Of a stretch of 64,000 nt of DNA, positions 24,157-36,469 are shown in pieces. Source of the DNA: Pyxicephalus adspersus (lineage: Eukaryota; Chordata; Amphibia; Anura; Pyxicephalidae). The notes under the pieces are model-generated. The model searched no databases. It was not told the origin of the DNA and saw nothing but the letters and a program-made list of their open reading frames with translations. The position numbers and the translations under genes are program-made. Location of the stretch: positions 43,257,956 through 43,321,955 of the forward strand of contig NC_092869.1 of the NCBI RefSeq assembly GCF_032062135.1, read 5' to 3'. Within the stretch, counting starts at the first letter, position 1; each line of letters starts with the position of its first letter.

Positions 24157-25024
24157 GCCTTGGGTGTACTGGGGTCCTCAGCGGCCACTCAAACAGCAGT
24201 GGGCGCGGGGTTGTGATTTCACTCCTGTATTTTATGGGAGATTCTTGTTCTCTGTATAATGATAATAAGCAAAGTCCTGTAATGTAGCAGGTCTAATCCC
24301 AGTGAATAGAACAATAGTTTTCTCACAGTTGTGCGTTCCCATCAGCCTCCACAGGACCCGATTGTATCTGTAGGTCTGAGTGCTACTATAGCAGAGCACT
24401 GACACTGCAAGCTAAAGAATGGCTTGCATTCATGGCAACCCCATTCAGATCATTTTCTCAAGGTCGTCCCATACTCTATTTCCCCCCTTTGTTCCCTCAC
24501 ACCGGAATACGAATGTCCTAGGGGCCCTATTCATTACAAATGAACATTGTGAGAATTGCTTGTGGTTTCTCAGCTCTTGGGGCGCAGAGATTAGAGGTAA
24601 GACCCCCACCACATTCCTGTGTCCCCCTTCTGGCTACTGGAATGGAGGCGGCCTGTCCTGGGAACGCACTCTGTGCACTTGCAGGTTATTGTGTGGTGTG
24701 GTGCTGGAGGGAAACGGAAAGCAACAAACACTGTACTATCACTCAACGTCAATCACTCAATGTGACTCAACGTCACATCTACAATACTGAGTCTTCCATC
24801 TGCCAGCAGGGAGTGCAATGATCTCCCAAGAGCCAAATTTGCTTGGGCAGCTTTATGCAAACTTATTATAGAGCTCAGCACACAGGGGTGGCAGTGGAAG
24901 CCTGGATCAGGATGACAGAGGAGTCAATACTTCATTACTATGTGGGCAAACCTACTGCTAATATTCTATCACAGAAGATAAATAGGTCTTAAAGGATAAT
25001 AAAATCCAAACTTTAAATATCTCA

Positions 25025-25155
25025 GATATGGGGGGTATAGGAAGGGGTGAGTCCTGAGATATGGGGGGTATAGGAAGGGGTGAGTCCTGAGATATGTGGG
25101 GTATAGGAACAGGTGAGTCCTGAGATATGGGGGGTATAGAAGGGATGAGTCCGGA
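25025..25155. repeat. 33-bp minisatellite, four copies
   Basis: Three full 33-bp copies of GATATGGGGGGTATAGGAAG followed by GGGTGAGTCCTGA, plus a fourth of 32 bp and a fragment. Every copy carries GGTGAGT on the plus strand, a 5' splice-site look-alike, but CEP128 runs on the other strand. It lies 0.7 kb downstream of the 25.9-kb exon in transcript order. Confidence 0.92.
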
Positions 25156-25194
25156 GATATGCCCTAAATTTTACTCTTGGGAATAAATGGAGAT

Positions 25195-25440
25195 CCTTTT
25201 GTGTAGTGGTTACAGGGCTATAGTTGGCCATGTTGTCAATATAGGTGTGTGGTAACTGGTTGAATCATGGTCTTTGTATGGTCAAGCAGGTAGTTACTAC
25301 AGGATTGTGGTCATTGTATGGACATATAGTGGTCAATAAAAGGCTCTGATCAAGCAGTGGTAATTGTGTGGTCAGATAATTTTTCAGTAGTGGTTAACCA
25401 ACTGTAAGGTTGTGGTCATTGTGCACTGCTGTACTTGTGG
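25195..25440. repeat. Degenerate tandem repeat around GTGGTCATTGTATGG
   Basis: At least five diverged occurrences of a T/GGTC(A/T)TTGTATGGTCA core, spaced by about 45-70 bp and mixed with AGTGGTTAA. It is probably an old expanded satellite next to the younger 33-bp array. Confidence 0.6.
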
Positions 25441-25866
25441 CAAAGGGCTGGTCATCAAATGGAACGATATGGACAGAAAACCCAATCATGTAGCTGGCAT
25501 GTAAGTTTGAGCTTTCTGCAAGAATTCTGCATGTCATTAGCCATAGTGCCAAAGGGGGCCTCTGATGTCTATTGTTGCTGAGAATGATCTTTCCTGATAA
25601 TTCCGATCAACAGATGAATAAACAAGTCCCATTTATCCAGTGCTGTTCAGTTCTGTAGAGAGGGGATGATGAATATGAGGGCACCTGACTGCTTTCTCCT
25701 CTGTGGGAAAGTACATTGGTTGTCCTTGGTTGAACATTCATTGATCCACCAGGTTAGATTTTTGATTGTCACCAGAGACGAATATTTGTGATCATCGAGT
25801 GTATGGAAATAGGCCAACACTTCTGCACCTTCACCCACACCTGAATTCAGTGAAAGTTGTACTCAC

Positions 25867-25944
25867 ATTTAGACCCTTGATGTCATCCAGCAGATTGAGC
25901 TTCTCTGGGACAGACTCCAGGTGATCCAGTGCCATCCGCGTACT
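25867..25944 (-). CDS. CEP128: CEP128 coding exon with the conserved ALDHLESVPEKL core
   Basis: This 78-nt phase-0 exon has the acceptor GGTTTCAG and the donor AAT|GTGAGT. It encodes 26 residues beginning STRMALDHLESVPEKL and ending DDIKGLN. It is the diagnostic exon: human CEP128 has STQVALDHLESVPEKL followed by a similar LLEDFKDFR segment, also 26 residues. The near-identity of a rare string (HLESVPEKL) is why I assign the gene. The Pro-containing segment probably marks the end of the continuous coiled coil. The intron upstream (25945-29414, 3.5 kb) carries a dispersed repeat near 26.0 kb and a MITE at 28.57 kb. The intron downstream carries two minisatellites and two Tc1 relics. Confidence 0.9.
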
Positions 25945-25984
25945 CTGAAACCACAAAAAGATAAAAGTCAGTACAAACTTAAAT

Positions 25985-26225
25985 AAAAGCCCCCTGTCTG
26001 TATTCCCTGACACTTGTGGGAGACTGCGGAGCAGCACTCCGACTGTGGAGCAGCACTCCAGCTGCGCGCTCTCCCCCTTCCCTTGCAATCGTTCATCCGT
26101 GGATCTGCCAGGACAGTTGTTTGGATGATGAATGACGCGCTCTGTACACACCAGATTCTCGTCCAATTTCGGCCCTGCACCGATTATCGGGCGAGAACCA
26201 TAGGAAGTGTGTACATAGCTTTAGC
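25985..26225. repeat. Dispersed frog repeat with a 19-bp internal duplication
   Basis: Contains TGCGGAGCAGCACTCCGAC and a near copy immediately after it, then GATGAATGACGCGCTCTGTA, CACACCAGATTCTCG and GATTATCGGGCGAGAACC, ending GTGTGTACATAGCTTTAG. The second half resembles a family I know from ranid frogs. I cannot assign a class. It lies in a CEP128 intron immediately upstream of the 25.9-kb exon. Confidence 0.45.
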
Positions 26226-28570
26226 AATGCGCTGTGTGAAAATGAATTTAAGGTTTTCTTATCTTCTGCATATTACCTCCCCAAAATGGAACTTTAGGTT
26301 GTATAAAAAGCTTTACCAAAGCTACTTTAGGAATGATTTTATGTAAATGGTTTCTGTACACACTGCTCTGTACTGAGGCTCATACCGTACAAGAAATTGC
26401 TTCTCAGTGTTGTTCAGGACAATGTTCCTTTCTTCCCTAGTTACAGGTAAGACAGATCCCCTTTAAATCGAGTTTAGGCTGACACTAGCGTTTAGGACAT
26501 TACAGTTCTGATCAGAGGTGAGATGAGAGCTGAGAATTTCCATGCTCGGGACCCAAAATGACTGACAAGGAACACCAGGCAGTGTTGATGTATTGCAGAG
26601 ATGGAGATGAAGACCATCTGCTCCGGCATTACTCTGTAATGGCAATTATGGGAGCTTTACAGTGCCGCATTTCCTCCAGAATCCAATTTATGCTGCAATT
26701 CAGGTACAGACTCTCTATGACTCTACACTGATGTCTCTGATTATTTTGTGATGGGAGCTTAGAGAAAGAATCTACTTAAGGACAGATCTGTGATCTGAGG
26801 GGCTTCACTGTGTATAAAAACCTGAAGTTGGGAGAATTTTGTGTCTTCATTTTCTCTGGGTCTTACCTGCTTCCTTTGCTGCTGTATATTTTGTGGATAA
26901 TGTTGCATGCTGCAGTTTAGGGGCATTGACTTTTTTACATGGCTGCATGGTATATAATGCCTAATAAACATGCATAGCCAGCACTCAGAACCCAAATGGT
27001 TGCTGTAGATGAACCAGGGCTGCTGGACTCCGTTGAAAGCTGCAGTAGGCCTCTCATTTCTCATCCCTGTGGAGAGCCAACTTGCAATGGCCACCTACCC
27101 TTGGCTGTTCTGCTGATCACAGTAAAATATCAGGGGATGTGGCTTCTTGGTATTTTACATATTTCTATCAAACCAGTGCAGGTTGTGTGCATATATTTCA
27201 TTCTGCCACCTTCGTCATACGTAAAGGACTTCAATGATTTATGAGCTCCAGTAAATCATTCTTTTCCCACCAACCTTCAAAGATTAGGATTGACCTGTTA
27301 CACCCTTGTATTTCAGGAATTTACATAAGAATATGATGCGTTTTGGGGGTGTGATTGCTGCACACACCCTGATCCCGCAGGGACTTTTTGTCTTACCCAG
27401 GGTTGTGTAATAATGCAAATGAAGTCAAGGTTGATTTGTCCAATCCCGACTAACTGGCATTTATTGTTTTTATCAGAACATTGCTTGTGGTGGAGCCTCC
27501 TCCTCCTCCTAGAGGTCATTGCACATTGGCCTCCAATCTTACCGCAGGAGAGGCAGCTTGTGCCTTCTACCTCACCAGACCATGGCCTCTGATCAGTGAA
27601 ATAATATCACAATGTGGGCCACTCCAGACAGCCTCACAGCCACAAAAAGTACAATCCTCTTAGGCAACTGAGCTGAGATGGGAGATAAAGCACCCAATCA
27701 GAGAGCTGTCACTGCGGCACACACAGACTTTAATAATTCCCCGCCGCTCGTGTCCTTCCTGTAGATCAGATTTTTGTCAAGCAGTTTGTTACTCGAGATA
27801 CACAGTGCCAAAGCAATTTAACACTTAATCTGTCAGCTACTTTCTGTCTGCCAATAAACCCACAACAAAGCAGCAAGAGAATTTAGGGGAAATAAACGGA
27901 GGTTATTGCTTTCCTGATTGTACAGGACGGACGCTGGGGGGCCACAGAATGGAAGGGGAGTATGGGGAAGATATGGCCAGCCGATGGGCACATGGCAAAG
28001 TACTATTAGGAAATATCAAGGTGCCATCTAAACTGTGGGGCCGATTCCACACAATACATTTGATGGGAAAAAAAAAAAACTGGGAGAAATGCGTCAGTTA
28101 ACATACAGAGATGAGATTGTTGTATCGTTTATGAGCATTTTATATTTTGGGCATCTGTTTAGTTGCATGAATTTATTTTGCCAAATAAAAGTAATAATTA
28201 CTCTAAAAGATTAATAAATTACCAAAGTATTTTTCTTTTACACAGGGACAATACCATTTTTTACAAGAACCTGTCACATATCTGGGCGCTTTAAATTGAA
28301 CACACAGAAACAATACACCCACAGTGGACTCCTTCAGTGAAAAAGTCAAGCATGGCCCCCACCTCTTCCCTCCTTCCAAGAGCTTGCATGTTCTTTACAT
28401 CTTACATGGGGACTCATATTTAAGGGGCAAAGTTACCTTGCTTGACTCCAGTATTGAAATGTATTCTTTGAAATATGAGCAGACAGTTCTCATTGGTAAT
28501 TACAGGAACTGCCATCATGCTACAGGTGAGCGGGATTTACACTTTTAAAGCACGTTAATGAATGTTGTGG

Positions 28571-28817
28571 TAACCCCCCTGGCAGTACCAAGTGTGGCTC
28601 AAGGTGAATTTTCTTTATAGACAGTGGTAATCCCGAGCCACACTTTGGGTGGAATTGAGAACTTACCTGGTCCTCACGAGCCCGCGGTGTCCTCCAGCGA
28701 TGCCGGCACGGCATCTAGGTCCACCAGCGGGAAATTAAAAATTAGAAGTATTTTAAATATTAAATGTACTGATTTGACATTTAAAAATACAAAATAATCA
28801 TACTGCCAGAGAGGTTA
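28571..28817. mobile_element. Short MITE with TAACC(C/T)(C/T)CCTGGCAG ends
   Basis: The left end is TAACCCCCCTGGCAG and the right end is CTGCCAGAGAGGTTA, inverted copies with two differences. The inside has GTGGTAATCCCGAGCCACAC and CGATGCCGGCACGGCATC, a short palindrome. The length is 247 bp with no coding capacity. The ends resemble those of the element at 15.47 kb, so the two may be related families. Confidence 0.78.
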
Positions 28818-29414
28818 AAGAGCTTTCTCTTCCCCCCTGGTGCCTCCCTCTTCCCTCTCCGGGAACCAAAGGTCTAAATTGCTGCAATTAAAAAGGAGCC
28901 TTCCCCGTCCTCCAGTGTACTTTTCATTTGATATTGGCAGTGTAAAGGTATCAGACGCCCTCCCCATTGTGTACTTGCTTTCATTTGCACAGGTATGTGT
29001 TGTATAGTCCATAGAGAGGCTGCACTGCATTACATAACCTGGAAAACCTCAGTGTCCAGTTATGTAATCCATACAGCGAGAGGAGCAGGCGGGCCCAGTG
29101 CAATCCTTACACCACACAATGTAGATTTGTCCTGTGTTGTGTTTTAAACACCAATCAGCACATGTGTGAATAAACATTCTGGCTTCCTTCCAATGGGTGA
29201 ATGTTGTAGGTTGGTGAATTGCAGGATATCTGTTACACATCCCGCTCTGCGCACAGAGGTGTAACGTTTCAGCCTTTACAGAAATGTTTTTCTTTCACTG
29301 CTGACAAATGGAACATCCTGCTTTGATACATTTCTCTGGCTCTGCAGCGAACATTTTTCACACATTAGATCCTCCAGAGCCAACTAAAATCTTATTATTA
29401 TAAATAGGACTCAC

Positions 29415-29438
29415 CCGTTCCAGATCCACAATCCGATC
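29415..29438 (-). CDS. CEP128: CEP128 24-nt micro-exon
   Basis: This tiny phase-0 exon (8 codons, DRIVDLER) lies between a TTTTCACAG acceptor and a CGG|GTGAGT donor. Human CEP128 has DRVIALET at the same place, directly between the SLQ and ST..ALDHLES segments, so length and position both match. On its own the exon is too short to recognise. It is supported by its strong splice sites and by joining the flanking exons without disturbing the frame. Skipping it would also keep the frame, so it could be an alternatively used coiled-coil cassette; that is inference. The 1,953-bp intron upstream (29439-31391) holds no repeat I recognise. Confidence 0.84.
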
Positions 29439-31391
29439 CTGTGAAAACATAACACAAAGATATGTTCACAAAGGAAAAAGTGAGGATTTACCGAGCAGGA
29501 AACAGCAATAGAAAGGCTCAGGCAATGCCATCCTGACACCAAATGGGGCTGCTGGGTTCTGACAGAAGCTGCTATGCATTAGACCTAAAGGGGAAAACTT
29601 TGTAATGTGTATCATTGGTGACAAATTGATGAATTAGCACTGACTATTATCCTATTCTAGTCACCCATCTAGCAAATCCTAGAGCGAAGCAGGCGGGCAG
29701 ACAGACTGCTGCGATGTCACTGCATTGTATTTGCCCAAAAGATACAAATAAATGAAAACTCTGCATTCTCAGAACCCCCAACCTAAACATGGTCCAGAAG
29801 ACTAAACCCCTTTTATAGTGGGAGGCTGTGGGCTCCCCTCCTGCTTTTTATAATCTTTAGGGTTTATTACCAGTCAGGGACATTTAGCGACTGGACGTCC
29901 ATTCTGTCTGTAAAGCCCATACTGTAAAGAAGCCTTTCTGTATGTACAGGTCTTACCTTTTCCCCTCTGTCTCAGAGTGCCTTCTTTGTATGGATTTTAA
30001 TCTCTAATCAAAACCCTCTGTTTAAATCACCAAAAAAAATTCCTGGTGTGTGACAACAGCCATTGTTCAGTGTCTTACAGTTTGTGTTTAGAGGTATTTA
30101 CATGGCAGGTCACTTAGCCATCTGTCAGGGATGTTACTGTCTATATACAAGCTGACCTGTCAGTCAGCAACATGTATTAGGAATAGACAGATTGGCAGTC
30201 AAGGAGTTAGTCATAAGCAAGTAGGAAGTGACACATAAATGGAGCCATGTCTGCGTGTCCCCGCTCCTGGCAGGAATAAAGGTGGTTCTTGTGTCTGCAT
30301 GCAGATAAATCACACAACATTCACCCTTCTGTAATTTGGCTTCTAAGTGCTCATTTTGCCTAATTCTTTCTTCAGGGTCACCACAACCTGGAAAATGGTT
30401 TTTGGGGCACTCTGATCTACAAGGGAATAAAGTGCCGAATCCTTTTCACAGCCGAAGAAATACAATTATGTAAACATCCCCCATTACTTGGGACTACAAA
30501 AAATCCATTATTCCAATCTGTTGAGACAGAAAACTGCTGACATACCTGGGCAAAACGTCATGAAAAACATCTCCAATACACCTGTTTTTTTACAAGAGGT
30601 GGGGATCTAACCAGCTTCACCTGCTGTCTGTCAGGTACTCTATTGGTGAGATTCCTGTGCACTCCACCCCCTGAGTCTGTACACCTGTTCCTTGTTCTGA
30701 GTTCCTGGGTCAGTACATCTGCACTGCTGAGCATCGCTACCCTGGTTAAATTTTTGCCCAATCTTCACACTATACAACACTGCAAATGATAAGATCAGTG
30801 CACTGCCCAGGCCCTTTCTACCAACCGATGCCAATAAAACTAGGATGACGTACTACAATAATGATCAGGAACCATATAATCCAGCTGTTGTATCATTGGT
30901 AGGGCTAGGCCTCCCACTAGAGACTCGGCAAATCCTGCTACCCCCTCTCAGTAGCTGGCACACCTCGCTCCCCCTTCCAGCAGCCTAATTCCCCCAGGTC
31001 CCCCTTTTACCAGCAGTAATTTGGCAACCTGCCAGCCTTTAAAACTAATGTAAATGCAGAGTAGGTGCACAGTAATAGGGAAGAGCATTGTGCAGAGACC
31101 CAACTACATCCGCTTCACTGCTTTACCTATACCCTTTGAGGATGAACATGTCTACAGTGCCTACAGAGGTCAGTGAGGGCTTTGTGTCAAAGCTCATTTA
31201 CTGCATGTTGGAAAGCTTTTGTATGGAATATGCAATATGTGGTGTGAAAAACTCTGATCTGAAGGCTGAATACAGACTCAAGGAGCTTTGGTTGAAACAT
31301 TTTATTGCTAAAGTCTCCAAGAAATGTAAATACAAGCAGATATCCCCAATCCAGATTCTACCTAACAAAGATTAAAAAAGAAAAAACTCAC

Positions 31392-31441
31392 CTGTAAACT
31401 GCACACCTCCTCGTCCCGCCTGCGGCTTTTCTCCAGTAAAT
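31392..31441 (-). CDS. CEP128: CEP128 coding exon (sixth from the 3' end)
   Basis: This 50-nt exon is preceded by a TTTCTAG acceptor and followed by CAG|GTGAGT. It begins with the last two bases of a codon (AT, consistent with Asp), then encodes LLEKSRRRDEEVCSLQ. It reads in phase into the 24-nt exon at 29438. From memory of human CEP128 the matching stretch is LLEETQRKDEEMGSLQ, the same 16-residue length. The segment is charged and heptad-like, so it is the end of the long coiled coil. CEP128 is a subdistal-appendage protein of the mother centriole and basal body. It acts with ODF2, centriolin and ninein in microtubule anchoring and ciliary signalling. The next upstream exon was not found in the remaining 32 kb to the right, so the 5' part of the gene probably lies outside the window. 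Confidence 0.86.
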
Positions 31442-33740
31442 CTAGAAACAGAAAAAGGCAAATTAGGTATTTTTGAGACTCCTGCAATGTATGAGATCAG
31501 CTGCAGGTCCCGAAGAGTGTGGGACCGGGAGCAATCTAATTCTCTGCGGTCACCATGATACCTGCCTGACCGTTTCCAATTACCTCCATATACTTGGAAC
31601 CTGGCCAGCATAAAATCTGATGTATAATACATGTATTGGGGTATTATCTGAATTATACACATTGTGAATTTAAAGAAATGAACTTTGCCCAATGCATGCA
31701 TAGTCTAGTTTTTGGCGCTCCCCTCTAAATCATAAACCCCCCACCCACCCATGTAATATGCAGTGGATACGGCCTAGAACCCCGGACTAAGAATAAAAAG
31801 AATGGTAAAAGATGCCAATAATTGTGGTTCTCCCTCTGCCTCTCAGTATATGGGGAAGATGTTGCCCTCCTTTTATGGTAAGGTTTTAAGGTTTAACGTA
31901 TCAGTCCACTCCCTTCTGGTCCTCACTTTCCAATACTCCCCACCAGTCACAGGAGCCATTGCTGGGCCTCGGTGATCAGATTTGTCTGGGCTTATTAATT
32001 GTGCTCACATTTAAAGGTTTCCATAGGATTGCAGAATTGTGTATTGATAAATGGCTGCATACTGTGTGATATGGATCGAAGGAGTGACAGACACAACACT
32101 GCACTTTTCCTGGATTATGTGCCGATAGCTACAAGGTGAAAGCAAGACTGGCTTTCTAACAAGGTGCACCTACTTACAATACTGCACGGGATGGGGGAGT
32201 GTGTACATACAGCCAATCATCTCTGCTCAATAGATTGTCAACAGTGCAAAACATCTAGCCATACAGCAGAATTTGCCAGCCTGCAGCTCTCCAGCTGGTG
32301 TGAAACTAAAAGTTCCAAAAAGCCTATGACAGCTTTGGATGGAATTATTCTTACACCGAACTCTGTGGACAATCAAGCAGAAGACATTGTAATATGTCTC
32401 TAGTCTGCCCTTACAACATGTTTACAGTATGTGGCCAACTCTTACAGCAAGTGTCTGACCGTCTATTGTAATATTACACGGACAATGTTATACTTGACTT
32501 TTTGGTGATGTTGAGACCACAGCTTAAGGCTCCTAGAACTTGTGTTGTTAGTGGTTGTTTGGCAATAAGTGGTGATAAGTGATGCCTTCAAGGAGTCGGA
32601 TCATGCTTGCAGGTCTCACCAATGTCTATAAACAAAAATGGTTAATGGGAACCTGTCCAATCAATATTCCCACTGACATTGACTGGAGATATTTAAGGAT
32701 ACTTTGTTCCAAACCTGTGATTGGTGATGTCTTCCCACTGGGTTTTGCCTACAATTTGTTTCCATGCACAAAAATTTGAAATGGGAAGCTTTCTGACCAG
32801 ATTGTAACTTGTTTCGGTGGCATGAGATTTAATCCGATTATATTTCTAATATTACACCTACTTATTTAACAACACTGAATATTTCAGGACAGAATTCAGT
32901 CGTTGTGTTGTGATATTATTAGCACTGTACGATTGTTCCCTCTGCTAATGCACGTTATGCTGTGGGCGACACGACGGTGAATGACCACAAAGGGGAATTA
33001 AAAGATTTTTTCCTCTGCAGAATTTAAACTGTACAATAAAAAAAAAGTGTTGATGGCCCCTCCTCTTGGTGATTGCATCCCGGTCTAATCTGAGTCAGTG
33101 CGGGGACACGCTGCCTTCGATTTATCTGCATTAAATTGGCTCCAGTAAAATTAGTTTGTGCAGCCTTTGCTGGGAGAGCAGCAAGCGGCTAGATATGGGG
33201 AGGAAATAATAAGCATACAAACTGTACGGCTTGGCATGAATGTCACGGCAAGATATGGAGCGGGTGAAGGTTTATCTGTGCGTGAGGGAAGCTTGGCACA
33301 CACATCACCGACTAACTGGCTGCTCAGGAGCTGCGCCTAGCCATCAGAGCATTTTGCTTTTTGCACAGGAACGTTATTTTGATTGCAACCTTGTCGGACA
33401 GGCAGGGGCAAAACCACGATGTAATTTACAGGACAAAACATTCCAAGCATCAGGCCAAGAATCACAAATCTGGTTCAATTCTGCCTCAAGTCTGCAGACA
33501 ATTTCCTATGAAAACCCCATTTCCCAACCACTAAATGAGCAAAACACAGCTTATCTGCTGAGATTAACGTGACACAATCCTGAAGGTTAATTATCTGATA
33601 AGGAAGCAGAACAGAGTATCAGGACCACTGGAATTCCAATCCCTCTTCTCAGCCCCCATTTATGAATTAAGCTGCCTTTACTGGCCCAAAGCCCATAATG
33701 CAGACCATCAATGCCCAGCTTGTTGGGCAGCTTTAGCAAA
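31442..33740. other. Intronic stretch, nothing recognised
   Basis: No exon that would join in phase to the CEP128 exon at 31.4 kb and no recognised transposon. The part at 32930-33130 is complex and CpG-containing (GTGGGCGACACGACGGTGAA). Confidence 0.45.
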
Positions 33741-34655
33741 ATGTGGTGGCTCACTATTAATATAAATGGCTCCAGAGGAGTAGTAGCCAGAGTATACTAT
33801 AGATGGTTTAGAAAGGAGTGGTGGTGGCGGCATGTCATTACGGTGAGACCATCATGGAAATAAGGGAGTTGGCCCTTATTACAACGGGACCATGGAAGGA
33901 GTGATGGTAGCGTTTCATTATAGGGAGCTCAAAGAACAAATTTTTGCCGTGCATTATTAAAGATAACTCAAGTGCAGAAGTGATGGCCATATGTCAATAT
34001 AGACAGATGAGAGGAGAAGTGACTGCTGTTAATATGTGGCTCAGAGGAGGAGCAGTGCCATCAACTTTATGGCTGTATGTGGTTATAAATTGCTCATATA
34101 GGCTGGCATATTAATATAGACAGCTTAGAGGATAAGTGGTGGCTCAGAGTCTTCATAGGTAAATCAGAATATTGGCGGGTATGTAAATTCATAGACGCCA
34201 GAGGTGGCGTGATGACCAGGCCAGAAAATGAATTGGTAGCCGCATATTAAAGATCGCTCAGAGGAGGATCGGTGATGGAGTGTCTCCATAGACATGGAGT
34301 GGTGACCATGTCTTTATAGACAGCTCAGAGGAACACTGGTACCCAGCTGCCCCTTCAAAGAAGTGGTACTCGCATCTTTACAGACAGCACAGAAGAGAAG
34401 TGTGGTCATTTAAATGGCTTAGAGCATGAGTGGTGACCATATATTATATTGGACCACTCAGAAGATAATCAGTTGCCGAGTGTCCTAATGGACAGTCCAG
34501 GCGAGCGGTGAGCGTTGTTCATATGACAATATAGACCTGGTATAAAAGGAGCTAAGAATGGTGGCTGCATATCTTTATAGATTACAAGTGTCTTTTTAGA
34601 CAGGAGGAGGAGTGGTGACCGCATGACCCTATTGGAAGGGTCTCCATGTCATTGT
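33741..34655. repeat. Long, highly diverged tandem array (~40-bp unit)
   Basis: The region is built from recurring but decayed pieces of a unit close to ATAGACAGCTCAGAGGAG then AGTGGTGGCCGCATGTC(T)TT. Clear instances include TATAGACAGCTCAGAGGAAC, GATCGCTCAGAGGAGGATCG, GGCTCAGAGGAGGAGCAG, GAGTGGTGACCATGTCTTTA and GAGTGGTGACCGCATGACC. I estimate about twenty copies with many indels. It has no coding frame. Confidence 0.8.
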
Positions 34656-36469
34656 CAATTGATGAGTGGTACTGACTGGGGGCCTGGGTGGTATTAAAAA
34701 AAAGGCTCCTTTCACAAGGCCCTCTACTCATCACCCCAGAAATAAAAAGTGCTGTGCATTGGGGTGAGGGGATCTCTCCATGGGAGATCTCTGAACAAAG
34801 ATTTTTAGATCATTAACTCATTATCAAAGGAGGCAGCCACCTATAAGTGGAAACTTCCACTTGTTTAGTAAAGGATTTAGAGTACAAATATCATATTATT
34901 GAGGAAGAAACCTCCAACCAGCTGGGAAGGGCAGAGGAGGAACCTCAGGAAAGAGTCCTTATATTACAAAATCAGGGCATACTCAGCCCCCTGCATCTTA
35001 CCACGGATTACGTTCTGACATATTAACACAAAAGGTTCTGCCTAGTGCAGACTATACAAGCATCAGCAATGGATGGCCAAGAGACAAGGAGACTTTAAAA
35101 TAACATCTTTATTTTGGACACTTACTTCACAAACTCCTGAAGTATCCATGAATTTTACTTTCCTCCACCTATTTTTTCTCTCTTCCTCATATCACAGATC
35201 ACTTTTTCCAACCCCCAGACCTTTCTTGCTTTATAGGACTGCACAGTATTACTTCCTTTGTCCTCAAGAAGCAGAACAAACAAAAGGGGAACGTCTGCAA
35301 AATTTAGCAACACCACTGAAAAACACAGCTTGTCCATGTGGAAAGTCTAATAATGTCTGAGCTGCTTAGAAGACAACAACATTGAGGTCAAGGCAAGAGT
35401 GAGACTGGCTTTAACATATACTCAGCTTGAGTTTCCATCAACATATATGCCGGAGGTGCAAAAACCCACAGTACCTACCAGTCACAGATATCAGCAAATA
35501 TCAGAACCCAACTGTGTATTACAGTCCTAGAACTTAAAGTGCACCTGTCATGACAGAGTTATAAAAAGGTTTGCGTGTGATTTATCAGAATCTTTCATTG
35601 TGGTCAGTAAAGTAACCAACATCTCCAGAGGCCACAATTGGCAACATTCATGACCAGCATACCTTATACCTGCACTGGTTTTCAGCCCACCGAGGCCAAA
35701 ACATTATAATTTGTGTTTAATATTTGTGATCTGCGATGACATAAATAACTCTCTGATCCAGAATGTACGAACAATGACCAATTCAGTGCACATTCAGCGA
35801 GACATGACAAGCTTTGTACTGTGATTTACACAGGTTTCATTGCTGACAAGAAGAGAGAAATAAATACAAATATATTAAATGACAAGACACAAAGCCGGAC
35901 AAGGGACTGAAGATGGCACAGTTGTATCTGTAATTCTCCTTCCAGCCTCACACTCCCGCCGGATGGAGGACTGTTAGCACTGTGAGACTAATGGTGCAGA
36001 AAAGATAAACCCAGAAATCAATTTTTCTTTGTCTACATTTAGCGTGTGCATCCACGGGACTGCCGCCTATAGAAATACCGTGCACCTCTGGACCCTTGCA
36101 GCCTCCCACTCTAGAAAGCTATGAAAATAAGCAGAACACATCCTAATAATGCAGATTCTCATTCCAGGCGGTGTAAAATGAAATCAAAGTCATTCAATTG
36201 TGCACAGTACAACATGCATCTCAGGACTGTTTACTGCTCCAAGATTTTTAATCAATTCTTTAAAGTCTCTATTCAATTTTTATAGCATAAAAAAGTGTCA
36301 AAGAACCACTTCACTCAAAAGGACTTTTAAATACGTCGCCACCAGAGAGATCTTTCATTTATGGGGCTGTCACCCTGCCACTATTTTCCATATTTGAAGA
36401 ATCCAGCTTTGTGAGAACTTAGTACATTCATTTCGTTTCTTGGCTTTGTCAAATATAAATGTCACAGTA
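34656..36469. other. Intronic stretch, nothing recognised
   Basis: No exon or named repeat. A TTAAAGTGCACCTGTCATGA segment at about 35537 resembles the edge of a dispersed frog repeat but is too short to classify. Confidence 0.4.
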
